A stretch of DNA of 64,000 bases from Romboutsia lituseburensis. Its GTDB lineage: Bacteria > Bacillota > Clostridia > Peptostreptococcales > Peptostreptococcaceae. Shown one piece after another: positions 26,760 through 35,150 of the stretch (the first letter of the stretch is position 1; every line of letters begins with the position of its first letter). The position numbers and the translations under genes were made by a program. Location of the stretch: assembly GCF_024723825.1 (NCBI RefSeq), contig NZ_JANQBQ010000001.1:496001-560000 (forward strand). Direction: 5' to 3'. Below the pieces are notes generated by a model. That model ran no database searches. It was not told the origin of the DNA and was given only the letters and a program-made list of their open reading frames with translations.

Positions 26760-27011
26760 TTATCCTTGTAAATCATTCGCTTGACGCTCCATATTTTCTA
26801 TAACTACGTCATAAATTTCTCCCAATGAATCACAATACTCAAGCACTTTCCATGGCGTATTTGTATGGAAATGAATTTTAATCAATTCGTCATCACCAAC
26901 TGCAAGTAAGCAATCCCCTTCTATATTATTTGTTATATAGTCGTTAATTTCATCTTCAGAAAGATTTTTTCCTTCAATTAATAACTGAGTATCAAATTTA
27001 TATTCAAGCAT
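26760..27011 (-). CDS. Stand-alone FakA/YloV C-terminal-like domain, 83 aa
   Basis: The sequence, with CLLAVGDDELIKIHFHTNTPWKVLEYCDSLGEI and IENMERQ, matches the DegV-like segment found near the C-terminus of the DAK2-fusion (FakA/YloV, fatty acid kinase) proteins. Only that one domain is present: no DAK2/kinase domain, so it cannot be a kinase by itself. Related clostridia carry similar short ORFs annotated as 'kinase to dihydroxyacetone kinase', so it is probably a real small protein, not a fresh remnant. It may act as a fatty-acid-binding or regulatory subunit (inference). Confidence 0.78.
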   Translation of the reverse strand: MLEYKFDTQLLIEGKNLSEDEINDYITNNIEGDCLLAVGDDELIKIHFHTNTPWKVLEYCDSLGEIYDVVIENMERQANDLQG

Positions 27012-27127
27012 AATACACCGTCCTTATCTGTTTTATCCTGTAAATTACTATTTTAATTATAGCACAAGCTATATTGTAAAAATCTAACTATTTATAATAT
27101 ATACCCTTAATGATTTCTTTTAATCTA

Positions 27128-27175
27128 CGTATATATATTATAAAATATGTTATAATTTACAATATATACGTTTAA
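27128..27175 (+). promoter_or_regulatory. Promoter region with inverted repeat before the small peptide gene
   Basis: ACGTATATATATT (27128-27140) and AATATATACGT (27160-27170) form an inverted repeat around TATAAAATATGTTATAATTT. A TATAAT -10 box lies near 27149 inside it. An operator overlapping the promoter is possible, but the region is mostly A and T. Confidence 0.4.
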
Positions 27176-27187
27176 GGGGGTATTTTT

Positions 27188-27289
27188 ATGGAATTAGCTA
27201 ATGTTATAGTAGATGTAGCTGATTTAATAATTACTTTTTTCTCAGATAATGAATGGAAGAAGTTTTTAAGAGTTATAAAGAAACACTAA
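27188..27289 (+). CDS. Small amphipathic peptide, 33 aa
   Basis: Sequence begins MELANVIVDVADLIITFF and ends NEWKKFLRVIKKH. A strong AAGGGGG ribosome-binding site 7 bp before the ATG and a good terminator 13 bp after the stop make this a complete expression unit. The N-terminal half forms a hydrophobic, acidic amphipathic helix; the C-terminal half is cationic. This looks like phenol-soluble-modulin or delta-lysin type peptides, or a type I toxin. The similarity is in character only; no homology is claimed. Confidence 0.6.
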   Translation: MELANVIVDVADLIITFFSDNEWKKFLRVIKKH

Positions 27290-27302
27290 TCTTTATCAAT
27301 CA

Positions 27303-27333
27303 AAAAAAGCCAATATTACTTATTGGCTTTTTA
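27303..27333 (+). terminator. Terminator after the small peptide gene
   Basis: AAAAAGCCAATA and TATTGGCTTTTT form a strong stem with a T run on the plus strand. The A run on the other side makes it usable for the convergent regulator gene as well. Confidence 0.9.
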
Positions 27334-27343
27334 TTCATATATG

Positions 27344-27889
27344 TTATAAAATAACTGCAAAAATAACTTTTGCTAGCTCATCATAACTATTTTCCCAACG
27401 ATGCTTTACACCAGCAGGTACTTTCACGCTATCTCCTTTGAATAATGTAAATTTTTCATCATCAAGATATAAATTTACTTCACCTTCGAGTATGTATGCG
27501 ATTTCATTTCCGTTATGAAATATATGTTCATTACAAGACGATGATTGTGGAAGTAGATTCATTATAGCAAACTCTAAGTTATCACTATTATCAGGTGCTA
27601 AAACTTCATATTCAACACTATCGCTCCCTGGCAAAATAACTTTTTTTCTTTGATTTGATCTTACTATCAAATCTTCCTTTATTACTTCTGAAGTAAAAAA
27701 TGTAAATAAAGGTGTATTTAAAGCCGTTGCGACTGACTTTAATGAATTTACAGATGGATTAGCAAGACCTCTTTCAATTTGACTAAGTAATGATGGAGTA
27801 ACATTAGCCTGTTTAGCTAATTCTCTTATACTAATACCTTTACTTTGTCTTATTTGTGATATTCTTTCTCCGATATTTACGTTATTCAT
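27344..27889 (-). CDS. XRE-family regulator with C-terminal cupin domain
   Basis: 181 aa. An N-terminal helix-turn-helix (about 7-62; RISQIRQSKGISIRELAKQA, TPSLLSQIERGLANPSVNSL) is joined to a cupin (about 110-178; HIFHNGNEIAYILEGEVNLY, GDSVKVPAGVKHRWEN). This is the PuuR/MerR-like 'HTH-cupin' architecture used for sensing small molecules such as polyamines or amino acids. The target is unknown; it is transcribed alone, converging on the 33-aa peptide gene. Confidence 0.9.
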   Translation of the reverse strand: MNNVNIGERISQIRQSKGISIRELAKQANVTPSLLSQIERGLANPSVNSLKSVATALNTPLFTFFTSEVIKEDLIVRSNQRKKVILPGSDSVEYEVLAPDNSDNLEFAIMNLLPQSSSCNEHIFHNGNEIAYILEGEVNLYLDDEKFTLFKGDSVKVPAGVKHRWENSYDELAKVIFAVIL

Positions 27890-27991
27890 ACCTTTTCTCC
27901 TTATAATAATTCTATTTTGTATTATACCATAATATGGACTATTTTATATTAATCTCTATTTAATTATACTTATTTTAAATTATAAAATATA

Positions 27992-28024
27992 AAGGATATA
28001 TCTAAGTTTAAAGATATATCCTTA
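27992..28024 (-). terminator. Terminator downstream of serS
   Basis: AAGGATATATCT and AGATATATCCTT form a 12-bp stem with a T-rich tail on the minus strand. It lies about 100 bp after the serS stop, the only candidate terminator there. Confidence 0.65.
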
Positions 28025-28119
28025 TCTATGATTATTATTAGTCATTAAAATATCCTTCTGGGTCAAAAGTAATCATATTTTAACATCATATAAATTATGA
28101 CAATTCTTAATAGAGTCGC

Positions 28120-29391
28120 TTATTTTATAACATCTACACCCATATAAGGTCTTAGTACTTTAGGAACAACAACTGTACCGTCTTCTTGTTGATAGTTTTC
28201 TAGTATAGCAGCAAAACTTCTGCCTATCGCTAGACCTGATCCATTTAGTGTATGAGCATACTCTGTTTTAGAGTTTTTATCTCTTTTAAATCTAATTCCT
28301 GCTCTTCTTGCTTGGAAGTCTTCACAGTTTGAACAAGAAGAAATCTCAACATATCTGTTATAGCTTGGCATCCAAACTTCTAGATCATATTTAAATGCAG
28401 CTGTAAATCCTAAATCTCCAGTACATATTTTAACTACCCTATACGGTAAATTTAACATCTGTAACAATATTTCTGCATTGTGAGTTAACTTTTCTAATTC
28501 ATTGTAAGATTCTTCTGGTGCTACTATCTTTACCATTTCTACCTTATTGAATTGATGCTGTCTAACTAATCCTCTAGTATCTCTACCTGCAGATCCTGCT
28601 TCTGATCTAAAGCATGGTGTATATGCAGTATAGTTTATAGGAAGCTGTTCAAATGACATAATTTGATTAGCATGTATATTAGTTAGAGGAACTTCTGACG
28701 TAGGTATTAAATAATAATCTAATCCTTCTATTTTAAACATATCTTCTTCAAATTTTGGTAATTGTCCTGTTCCTAAAAAACTATTTTTATTAGCCATAAA
28801 TGGTGGTATAGCTTCTGTATATCCTTGTTCTTCTACATTAGTGTTTAAGAAAAAGTTGATTAGTGCTCTTTCAAGCCTTGCACCTAAACCTTTATATAAA
28901 GTAAACCTAGATCCTGTTATTTTAGCCCCAGCTTCAAAATCTAATATACCTAAGTTAGTTCCTATGTCCCAGTGAGCTTTATTTTCGAAATTAAATCTTC
29001 TCGGTTCTCCCCATTTTCTAATCTCTACATTATCTTCGTCAGTTTCACCTTGAGGAACTTCTTCATTTGGTACATTTGGTATTCTCATTAATTTATACTC
29101 TAATTCAGCTTCGACAGCTCTAACTTTTTCATCTAATACTTTTATTTGCTCTGATAGATCTTTCAATTCAGATTTTTCTTGTGTTATATCAAAACCTTTT
29201 TTTATAAGATTCGGTATGTTTTTAGAATCTACATTCATTTTATTTTTAAGTACCTCTACCTCTTTAAGCAATCCTTTTCTTTCATCATCCAATAAAACTG
29301 CTTCATCTAAATTAAATTCCTTTTCCCCTCTTCTTGCCATAGCCTTTTTAATAGTATCTAAATCTTCTTTAATTCTCTTAATGTCTAGCAT
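28120..29391 (-). CDS. serS: Seryl-tRNA synthetase
   Basis: 423-aa class II synthetase that charges tRNA-Ser. The N-terminal long antiparallel coiled coil (about 1-105) binds the tRNA long variable arm. Class II motif 2 is in [24 protein letters not shown] (about 255-278), [14 protein letters not shown] (about 350) follows, and motif 3 is [20 protein letters not shown] (about 385-404). Complete. AGGAGG ribosome-binding site. The ~210-bp region upstream lacks the T-box GGTGGTACCGCG sequence often seen before Firmicutes synthetase genes. Confidence 0.97.
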   Translation of the reverse strand: MLDIKRIKEDLDTIKKAMARRGEKEFNLDEAVLLDDERKGLLKEVEVLKNKMNVDSKNIPNLIKKGFDITQEKSELKDLSEQIKVLDEKVRAVEAELEYKLMRIPNVPNEEVPQGETDEDNVEIRKWGEPRRFNFENKAHWDIGTNLGILDFEAGAKITGSRFTLYKGLGARLERALINFFLNTNVEEQGYTEAIPPFMANKNSFLGTGQLPKFEEDMFKIEGLDYYLIPTSEVPLTNIHANQIMSFEQLPINYTAYTPCFRSEAGSAGRDTRGLVRQHQFNKVEMVKIVAPEESYNELEKLTHNAEILLQMLNLPYRVVKICTGDLGFTAAFKYDLEVWMPSYNRYVEISSCSNCEDFQARRAGIRFKRDKNSKTEYAHTLNGSGLAIGRSFAAILENYQQEDGTVVVPKVLRPYMGVDVIK

Positions 29392-29553
29392 AATTATTCC
29401 TCCTGTGTTTAAGATTTTAGTATTTCGTTAAATATATCTTACTTTTTTAAATTGTATTAACTATATTTTAGCTCTGGAATACTTCAGTGTCAAATATTTT
29501 TTTAATATATTTAATCATATTTAACACTTTTAATACTATATATATTAATACAT

Positions 29554-29592
29554 AAAAAAACACTTTAACTCATAAAATAAATTAAAGTGACT
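29554..29592 (-). terminator. Terminator after the Mrr-type endonuclease gene
   Basis: CACTTTAA and TTAAAGTG flank an A-rich loop, with T-rich TTTTTTTATG following on the minus strand. It is 13 bp past the stop at 29605. Confidence 0.78.
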
Positions 29593-29604
29593 TAAATATT
29601 AAAA

Positions 29605-30999
29605 TTAATTTTTTGAAATATATGAATTTATACCATGTCTATTAAAAAGCTCAATTAGTTCATTTCCATTTATAAGCTGTATATTATTTGATGCTGCAAA
29701 TATCTTACATTGTGGACTAAAATTACTTGTAGATATAAATATACCTTTCATAGCATCTGAGTTTCTTAAAACACATTCAAATTCTCTAAGTTTTGGTATA
29801 TCAATATTATTTTTATACTTTTTAACCTGACCTATTATTTTTCCACTTACAAGTGGATCTTCATAATGAAATTCACAATCTATTCCACCATCGTTACTCT
29901 TATTAGTAGTTACAGCATTATATCCCATTTTTCTAAATAATATAGTAACTAAATCTTCAAATTCATATGGATCAACGTCTAATAGGTTTATGCTATCATT
30001 ATTTACAATAGATTTATTAAAATGATTACATTTACATATAGGATTTATATATTTAAGCTCTAAATTAGAATTTATATTTATCCTTGCTTGCATTGTCTCT
30101 TTTAGACATTTTAATTTGTTAATTCTTTTTACATCTATATATTTAAATTTTTCTTTGTTTATCGTAGCAGATATTATATATGGTTTTATATCTTGCCCTG
30201 TAGCTAAGTCTATATCTTCTATATATCCATTAAATACTATATTATCTATATTATTAGGTTTATCAAAATTAAACACTTCACTTATAGTTCTAATAACTAT
30301 AGAAAATATTACTTCATTATATATACTTTTTATATCTTTTTCTTTTCTTAGTTTAGCTTTTATCTTATCTCCTTTTTGTATATATTCATATTCCTGTACA
30401 TTTGGTACTATATTATCTTTAGGTAATAAGTAATCTATAACTAAAGTTTTAGTCTCTTTAGAGTATCCAGTAGTTATATATTTCTTAAAATCAAAAGGGT
30501 ACTTGGACTTAGTGAGTAACTCTTCTTTATATCCAGTTATAATGCTCACATCACCATTTGAGTACAATTGTTTTTTTATATTTATAATTTCATTTACTTG
30601 TAATTCATGAGCTTTTATCAAATTTTCTAGCTGTTTTTTTCTTTTATACTCTTTATCTTCGTATATCTTATACTCATTGTTGTATTTACTTTCTATTTCA
30701 TCTACATATAAGCTATAATGATATTTATGATTTTTAAGTACTTTTTCAAAAAAATTAGCTTTCCTTATTATAGGCTTATTAGGTTCTTTATTTTTTGATA
30801 GCAATGCTTTCGGTAGCTGTAATGTATGTATATCTTTTTTTATAAATTCTTCTATTGAGATTATTCTATAATTATCCATTTTATAATTTATTATATTTTC
30901 TAGATCTTTTACTCTGTTATCTATATCTAAAGTACTAATTTTAGCCTCTTCATATCTTTTATTTATGTAATCTTCCCTTTGCTGCTGTTTCTCTGACAT
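29605..30999 (-). CDS. Mrr-type restriction endonuclease-like protein
   Basis: 464 aa. C-terminal Mrr_cat/PD-(D/E)xK nuclease domain (about 340-460): DPYEFEDLVTILFRKMGYNA, then the catalytic NDGGIDCEF and IGQVKKYKN, and GIFISTSNFSPQC. Asp, Glu and QxK are all present. The first ~300 residues contain a charged coiled-coil-like section and a middle domain of unknown fold (KYITTGYSKETKTLVIDYLL). It resembles stand-alone type IV or DUF2034 nucleases that cut modified DNA. No methylase or partner gene is adjacent. Defence is the likely role. Confidence 0.82.
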   Translation of the reverse strand: MSEKQQQREDYINKRYEEAKISTLDIDNRVKDLENIINYKMDNYRIISIEEFIKKDIHTLQLPKALLSKNKEPNKPIIRKANFFEKVLKNHKYHYSLYVDEIESKYNNEYKIYEDKEYKRKKQLENLIKAHELQVNEIINIKKQLYSNGDVSIITGYKEELLTKSKYPFDFKKYITTGYSKETKTLVIDYLLPKDNIVPNVQEYEYIQKGDKIKAKLRKEKDIKSIYNEVIFSIVIRTISEVFNFDKPNNIDNIVFNGYIEDIDLATGQDIKPYIISATINKEKFKYIDVKRINKLKCLKETMQARININSNLELKYINPICKCNHFNKSIVNNDSINLLDVDPYEFEDLVTILFRKMGYNAVTTNKSNDGGIDCEFHYEDPLVSGKIIGQVKKYKNNIDIPKLREFECVLRNSDAMKGIFISTSNFSPQCKIFAASNNIQLINGNELIELFNRHGINSYISKN

Positions 31000-31193
31000 A
31001 ACATATGCTCCTTTTAAATAGTCTATATTTAAATTATGTGCATAATGATATTTTTATAATACAAATAGTACTGGTAATTGATTCCTTATATTATTATGTA
31101 TACATATTTTCAGACAAACTACCTGCGTGTCTAGTAGATATAAGATTACAACTTATAGAACACACGTGGATATTACTAAGCATTTTGGATAAT
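31000..31193. other. Spacer between the endonuclease and arsM terminator
   Basis: Contains the minus-strand promoter and ribosome-binding site of the Mrr-type gene. A 67-codon plus-strand frame at 31005-31208 lacks a ribosome-binding site and overlaps the terminator, and is not considered a gene. Confidence 0.5.
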
Positions 31194-31240
31194 AAAAAAT
31201 CTAGTTAGAAGCTTTGTATTAGCAAATAACTAGATTTTTT
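31194..31240 (-). terminator. Terminator of the arsR-phosphoesterase-arsM operon
   Basis: AAAAAATCTAGTTA and TAACTAGATTTTTT form a strong 14-bp stem. On the minus strand it follows the downstream TAA (31357) of the extended arsM frame, which suits a transcript running through the in-frame UGA. Confidence 0.88.
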
Positions 31241-31356
31241 ATATTTATTTATAATTAATATTCTAAATAATTCATATAGTAAGCACTTTGAAGTGGTATA
31301 GTTTCCTATTGGAAACCTTTAAGTATTTATCTATATTTGAGTAATTTATATTTTTA

Positions 31357-32115
31357 TTATTTATTTGCTGTGACAGATGCAGACATAATGTATTCTCCTA
31401 CATTTAAATTATGTCCCCATTTTTGTTCGTATTCCTTAGACACTGGCTTAACATCTATTTTTATATTTTTAAATCCTGATTTTTTCAAATAAGCTTCTAA
31501 CTCTTCAACTGAAGAGGCTCCTGTAACTCAGCCACAATATAATTTTTCATCTTGCTTCATTTGGGTAGTTAAGTCTTTCATAAGAACTATATCTGATATA
31601 GACAATCTTCCTCCTGTTTTTAAAACACGATATGTTTCATCATATACCCTCTGTTTATTAGGAGATAAATTTATAACACAATTTGATATTATAACATCAA
31701 CAATGTTATCTGCTACAGGTAGATTTTCAATTTCGCCTAGCCTAAAATCTACATTCTTATAATTGCCATCTATTGCATTATTTCTTGCTTGATTTAACAT
31801 TTCATAAGTCATATCTACACCTATAACTAATCCTCTATCTCCAACTTTTTTTGACGCTAAGAAGCAGTCAAATCCAGCCCCACTCCCTAAATCTAGCACT
31901 GTTTCACCTTCACTTATATTTGCAACTAAATGAGGGTTTCCACATCCTAGTCCTAAATTAGAATCTTTTGGAACAGTCTCCATATCATCATCAGAGTACC
32001 CTATACTTTTAGAAATATCTTCTCCACAACATTTAAGCTTTGATTCTTCCTTTACTATTTTAGAATAACTATCTCTTACTATATTTTTTAAATCACCATT
32101 AGTAATGTCTTTCAT
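31357..32115 (-). CDS. arsM: Arsenite methyltransferase with in-frame UGA (candidate selenoprotein)
   Basis: SAM-dependent methyltransferase that adds methyl groups to As(III). SAM motif VLDLGSGAGFDCFLA lies near 77-91. Cysteines in LKCCGED, NLGLGCGNPHL and ISNCVINLSP match three of the four conserved ArsM cysteines. The frame meets TGA at 31530-31528, in YCG-UGA-VTGA, exactly where the fourth, arsenic-binding cysteine (C-x-x-G-A) is expected. It then continues 56 more codons of good ArsM-like C-terminus to TAA at 31357, giving 252 aa. A hairpin with a G in the loop follows the UGA, as a bacterial SECIS would. Start chosen at MKDITNG (32115). If the UGA is not decoded, the gene is a nonsense mutant. 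Confidence 0.75.
31501..31516 (-). promoter_or_regulatory. Candidate bacterial SECIS hairpin after the arsM UGA
   Basis: In the transcript, CUCUUC-AGUU-GAAGAG forms a 6-bp stem with a 4-nt loop. It begins 11 nt after the UGA; the loop starts 17 nt after it and has G as its second base. Published bacterial SECIS rules ask for 16-37 nt to the loop and a G among its first two bases, so this fits. The stem is at the short end. Confidence 0.55.
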
Positions 32116-32178
32116 TAAATAAACACCAGCCTTTTTATATATTATTACATTCAATTTTAATCATATATAATATAAAAT

Positions 32179-32919
32179 TTATTTTGCACTTCCACTTCGT
32201 AATAATTTCGCAAAATCATTAGGTAACATCTCTTCTAACTCTATTTCTTTAGCAGACATTTCATAATCATAAGATACTTCTATAATTTCAACATTTACAG
32301 CTTCTTTATTAAAATCTTCATTTGTATTTTTAATTTCTATTATTACATAATTAGAATCTGGTTTATTAGTTTTCGGCTTGCCTACACTACCTGCATTGAC
32401 TAAAAGTTTATCACCATATTGTTTAAAATAAGGTATGTGTGTATGTCCGCATACCAAAATATCTTCTGTTATTTCCTGCATTACTTCTTTAGCTTGGATC
32501 GAATCTTCTTTTAAGTATTCATTTATAAGTCTAGTACTTCCATGAACAAATCGTATATTCTTATTATTAAAGCTAATCATAGCGTCTCTTGGTAAGTTTC
32601 TTAGATACAGTTTATTCTCTTTAGTAGTTTTTGATAATGTAAAACTCATTGATGCACTTGCTTTTTGTGCATCTTTAGGATCTGGATAATCGCATCCACA
32701 TACTAACCTATGGTTTCCTATAGCATCATCATAATTTCCCATTATAGTTAATATCTTATTTCTTCTTATAACCTCTATTACTTCATTTGGTCTAGTACCA
32801 TACCCTACTAGATCACCAGTACATATAACTATATCTATATTTCTAGATTCTATATCTTTAAGTACAGCTTCTAGTGCATAAATATTACTGTGTATATCAG
32901 ATATTACTGCTATTTTCAT
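32179..32919 (-). CDS. Calcineurin-like metallophosphoesterase
   Basis: 246 aa from the ATG at 32919 (MKIAVISDIHSN; AGAAGGGAG ribosome-binding site), not the upstream in-frame start. Metallophosphoesterase motifs: ISDIHSN (DxH), CTGDLVGYG (GDxxG), IMGNYDDAIG (GNxD), CGHTHIPYF (GHTH) and the closing VNAGSVGKPK. This is the YfcE/MJ0936-like group that hydrolyses phosphodiesters. It lies between arsR and arsM in one minus-strand operon; its part in arsenic handling is not obvious. Confidence 0.85.
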   Translation of the reverse strand: MKIAVISDIHSNIYALEAVLKDIESRNIDIVICTGDLVGYGTRPNEVIEVIRRNKILTIMGNYDDAIGNHRLVCGCDYPDPKDAQKASASMSFTLSKTTKENKLYLRNLPRDAMISFNNKNIRFVHGSTRLINEYLKEDSIQAKEVMQEITEDILVCGHTHIPYFKQYGDKLLVNAGSVGKPKTNKPDSNYVIIEIKNTNEDFNKEAVNVEIIEVSYDYEMSAKEIELEEMLPNDFAKLLRSGSAK

Positions 32920-32957
32920 TAGTTGCTCCCTTCTATAATACATAGTTATCTTTAAGT

Positions 32958-33320
32958 TCAATTTGTTTTTGATTTTTCAATTGATTCACAAGATAAACCA
33001 TTTAATTTGCATCTAGTAGTCTTTATAAAATCCTCTTTTAATTTATCTGTTTTATCTAATTCATTATCCAAAAGCTCTTTTACAAATGGATGTTTATTTA
33101 ATGTCTCTTCATTTAATTTATAATATACATACTTAGCCTCTTTATAATAAGTTACTAATTTAGCATTCATTAATTTATTTAAATGTCTAGATGCATTTGA
33201 TTGGCTTAACTCAAGAATTTCTTCGATTTCACAAACACAAAGAGCACCATATCTAAGTATGCTTAATATTCTTAATCTGTTTTCATCTCCAAGAGCTTTT
33301 ATCATTTGTACTATTTCCAT
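32958..33320 (-). CDS. arsR: ArsR/SmtB-family metalloregulator
   Basis: Start at 33320 (MEIVQMIKALGDENRL) with AGGAGGTGA ribosome-binding site, giving 120 aa. Winged helix-turn-helix with ALGDENRLRILSIL and SQSNASRHLNKLMNAKLV. The ALCVCEIEEIL motif supplies the CxC thiol pair used by ArsR to bind As(III) or Sb(III); further cysteines are at the C-terminus (TRCKLNGLSCE). It leads the arsR-phosphoesterase-arsM operon and should repress it until arsenite binds. Confidence 0.9.
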   Translation of the reverse strand: MEIVQMIKALGDENRLRILSILRYGALCVCEIEEILELSQSNASRHLNKLMNAKLVTYYKEAKYVYYKLNEETLNKHPFVKELLDNELDKTDKLKEDFIKTTRCKLNGLSCESIEKSKTN

Positions 33321-33353
33321 AAAATCACCTCCTACAATCATATTCAATTATAC

Positions 33354-33366
33354 TCATATGATATGA
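33354..33366 (-). promoter_or_regulatory. Candidate ArsR operator
   Basis: TCATAT-G-ATATGA is a perfect 13-bp palindrome 34 bp upstream of the arsR start codon, where an autoregulatory operator would be. ArsR-family sites are often TCA/TGA-ended AT-rich dyads. Short and AT-rich, so tentative. Confidence 0.4.
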
Positions 33367-33446
33367 TAGAATCTTCTATTTGTAAACCATTTACTACTTA
33401 TATTTATTAAATTATTCCCTATAAAAATAATGAATCTAGACGCTAT

Positions 33447-33481
33447 AAAAAAATAAGGCTTATATTAAAGCCTTATTTTTT
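33447..33481 (-). terminator. Terminator after the GNAT gene
   Basis: AAAAAATAAGGCT and AGCCTTATTTTTT form a stem overlapping the gene's stop region, T run on the minus strand. Confidence 0.88.
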
Positions 33482-33985
33482 ATTTAAAACCTTTTCGAAA
33501 GCTATTCTTTCACTTCCATCTTCTACATAAATTATTCCACAGTATTTAAATCCATTTTTCTTAAGTAAGTTTTGCATAACTTTATTATCAGTATGTGTAT
33601 CTACTTTAAAACTATTAACACCTTTGTCTAAGCAAAGTTGTTCTACATGTTTAAAAATTTGATTTGAAAGTCCTAGCCCTTTATATTTATTATCTACTGC
33701 TACTCTATGTACAACTACATATTTGTCATTAGTTATCCATTCACCTTCATAAATAGTTTTATATGTTGGTTCTTTGTTAAATGAAGCTACTGTAGTTGCA
33801 ACAATTTCATTGTCTTTTAACAATACGTAACTTTCTTCATTATCAATATCATTATTTATAACTTCTTTGTTAGGATAATTATTTTGCCATTGATCAATTC
33901 CTTGTTCCTTGAAATGTTCTTGTGCTTGCTTTATAATCTCCATTATTCTATCTGCATCTGTTTTAACTGATTTTCTAAATTCCAT
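33473..33985 (-). CDS. GNAT-family N-acetyltransferase
   Basis: 170 aa. Acetyl-CoA-binding motif A is VVVHRVAVDNKYKGLGLSNQIFKHVEQL (about 97-124, R/Q-x-x-G-x-G/A type), with FKVDTHTDNKVMQNLLKKNGFKYCGII completing the fold. The substrate cannot be read; it may be a small molecule or a protein N-terminus. AGGGAG ribosome-binding site; single gene. Confidence 0.88.
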   Translation of the reverse strand: MEFRKSVKTDADRIMEIIKQAQEHFKEQGIDQWQNNYPNKEVINNDIDNEESYVLLKDNEIVATTVASFNKEPTYKTIYEGEWITNDKYVVVHRVAVDNKYKGLGLSNQIFKHVEQLCLDKGVNSFKVDTHTDNKVMQNLLKKNGFKYCGIIYVEDGSERIAFEKVLNKK

Positions 33986-34073
33986 GTATACTCTCCCTTT
34001 TTCTTATGTAAATGTATTAATACTAGTGTAATAAAAATTTATCTAAAGTTAAAGTATTTACAAGTATTTTCTG

Positions 34074-35147
34074 CTATAACCTTCTATATTTTTTTAATGC
34101 AATTGTATTTAGTACTATAAATAAAATTGCATAACCTAACAATATTAAAACATCTGTACCTACATCAAACAAAGTTGACCCTCTAAGAACTACCCCTGTT
34201 AGCGCATCAGCTGCATAAGTTAATGGGAATATCTTTGATAAACCTTCAACCCAAATAGGTGCTTCTCTTAGAGAAAATATTCCACTGAATAGTATCTGAG
34301 GTAATATTACAATAGGTATAAACTGAATTAATTGAAACTCTGTCTTTGCAAATGTAGAAAGCAGTGTACCTAAAGAAAGTGAACCAGCTGCTAATAATAC
34401 ATTTATTAAAAGAACTGAAAATGAATTTCCCTTTATTTCTATTCCTAATCCATATACCATAAATAATTGAATTATTATTGTCTGAATCATTACAAAAACA
34501 CCAAATCCTAAGAAATACCCCATTACAATTTCATATCTTTTTATTGGTGTTGCCATTAGTCTTTCTAATGTTCCGCTTATTCTTTCTCTTAAAAATGCAA
34601 TACCTGCCAATAAAAATACAAAGAAGAATATGAAAAATCCCATCATCATTGGAGCTATTGAATCAAAAGTATTCATATCAGATGAACCATTTATGTAATT
34701 TATCTCATTATCCATCATTTTAATTCCCATCATAGACAGTTTTTCATTTGAAGACATCGTGTCTTTTGTATAATTTGAAAAAGCAGTAGCAACAGATTTT
34801 TGAACTGATGCATTTATACTCATCTCTGTTCCTTCTACTGTAGTTATTAGCTTGTTATCACTTATTTGTATTAGTCCATCGTATTCTCTATTTTTAATTT
34901 TATCTAGTAAGGCTCCTTCTGAATCACTACTTTTAGTGACATCTCCTTGTTTTTTTAATTCATCTACTAATTCAATGGGGATTTTAGTATTTGTATCTAT
35001 TAATAATTTCGGATTTTCAATTGTTGCATTTAAAATTACATCAAATAAAAATAATACAAATACTGGCGCAATAAATAAAAGTGCAAGAGATCTTTTATCT
35101 CCTATAATTTGCTTAATAATCCTTTTTGACATTGTTAAAGTTCTCAT
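34074..35147 (-). CDS. ABC-2-type exporter permease
   Basis: 357-aa membrane protein with the ABC-2 (YhgE/CcmB/LinL-like) layout. One N-terminal transmembrane segment (about 22-40) is followed by a ~130-residue extracellular region, then five membrane helices (about 170-350), with GIAFLRERISGTLERLMATPIKRYEIVMGYF, the motif of drug-exporter permeases. Overlaps no gene but follows the ATPase gene by 3 bp. Together they make a TetR-controlled drug or lipid exporter. Confidence 0.9.
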   Translation of the reverse strand: MRTLTMSKRIIKQIIGDKRSLALLFIAPVFVLFLFDVILNATIENPKLLIDTNTKIPIELVDELKKQGDVTKSSDSEGALLDKIKNREYDGLIQISDNKLITTVEGTEMSINASVQKSVATAFSNYTKDTMSSNEKLSMMGIKMMDNEINYINGSSDMNTFDSIAPMMMGFFIFFFVFLLAGIAFLRERISGTLERLMATPIKRYEIVMGYFLGFGVFVMIQTIIIQLFMVYGLGIEIKGNSFSVLLINVLLAAGSLSLGTLLSTFAKTEFQLIQFIPIVILPQILFSGIFSLREAPIWVEGLSKIFPLTYAADALTGVVLRGSTLFDVGTDVLILLGYAILFIVLNTIALKKYRRL

Positions 35148-35150
35148 TTA

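Noticed and set aside
29392-29604. T-box leader before serS
   Set aside because: The conserved GGTGGTACCGCG-type core and specifier architecture are not found in the 213-bp spacer.
31005-31208. Plus-strand 67-codon ORF
   Set aside because: No ribosome-binding site, aromatic-rich random-looking translation, and its end is inside the arsM operon terminator.
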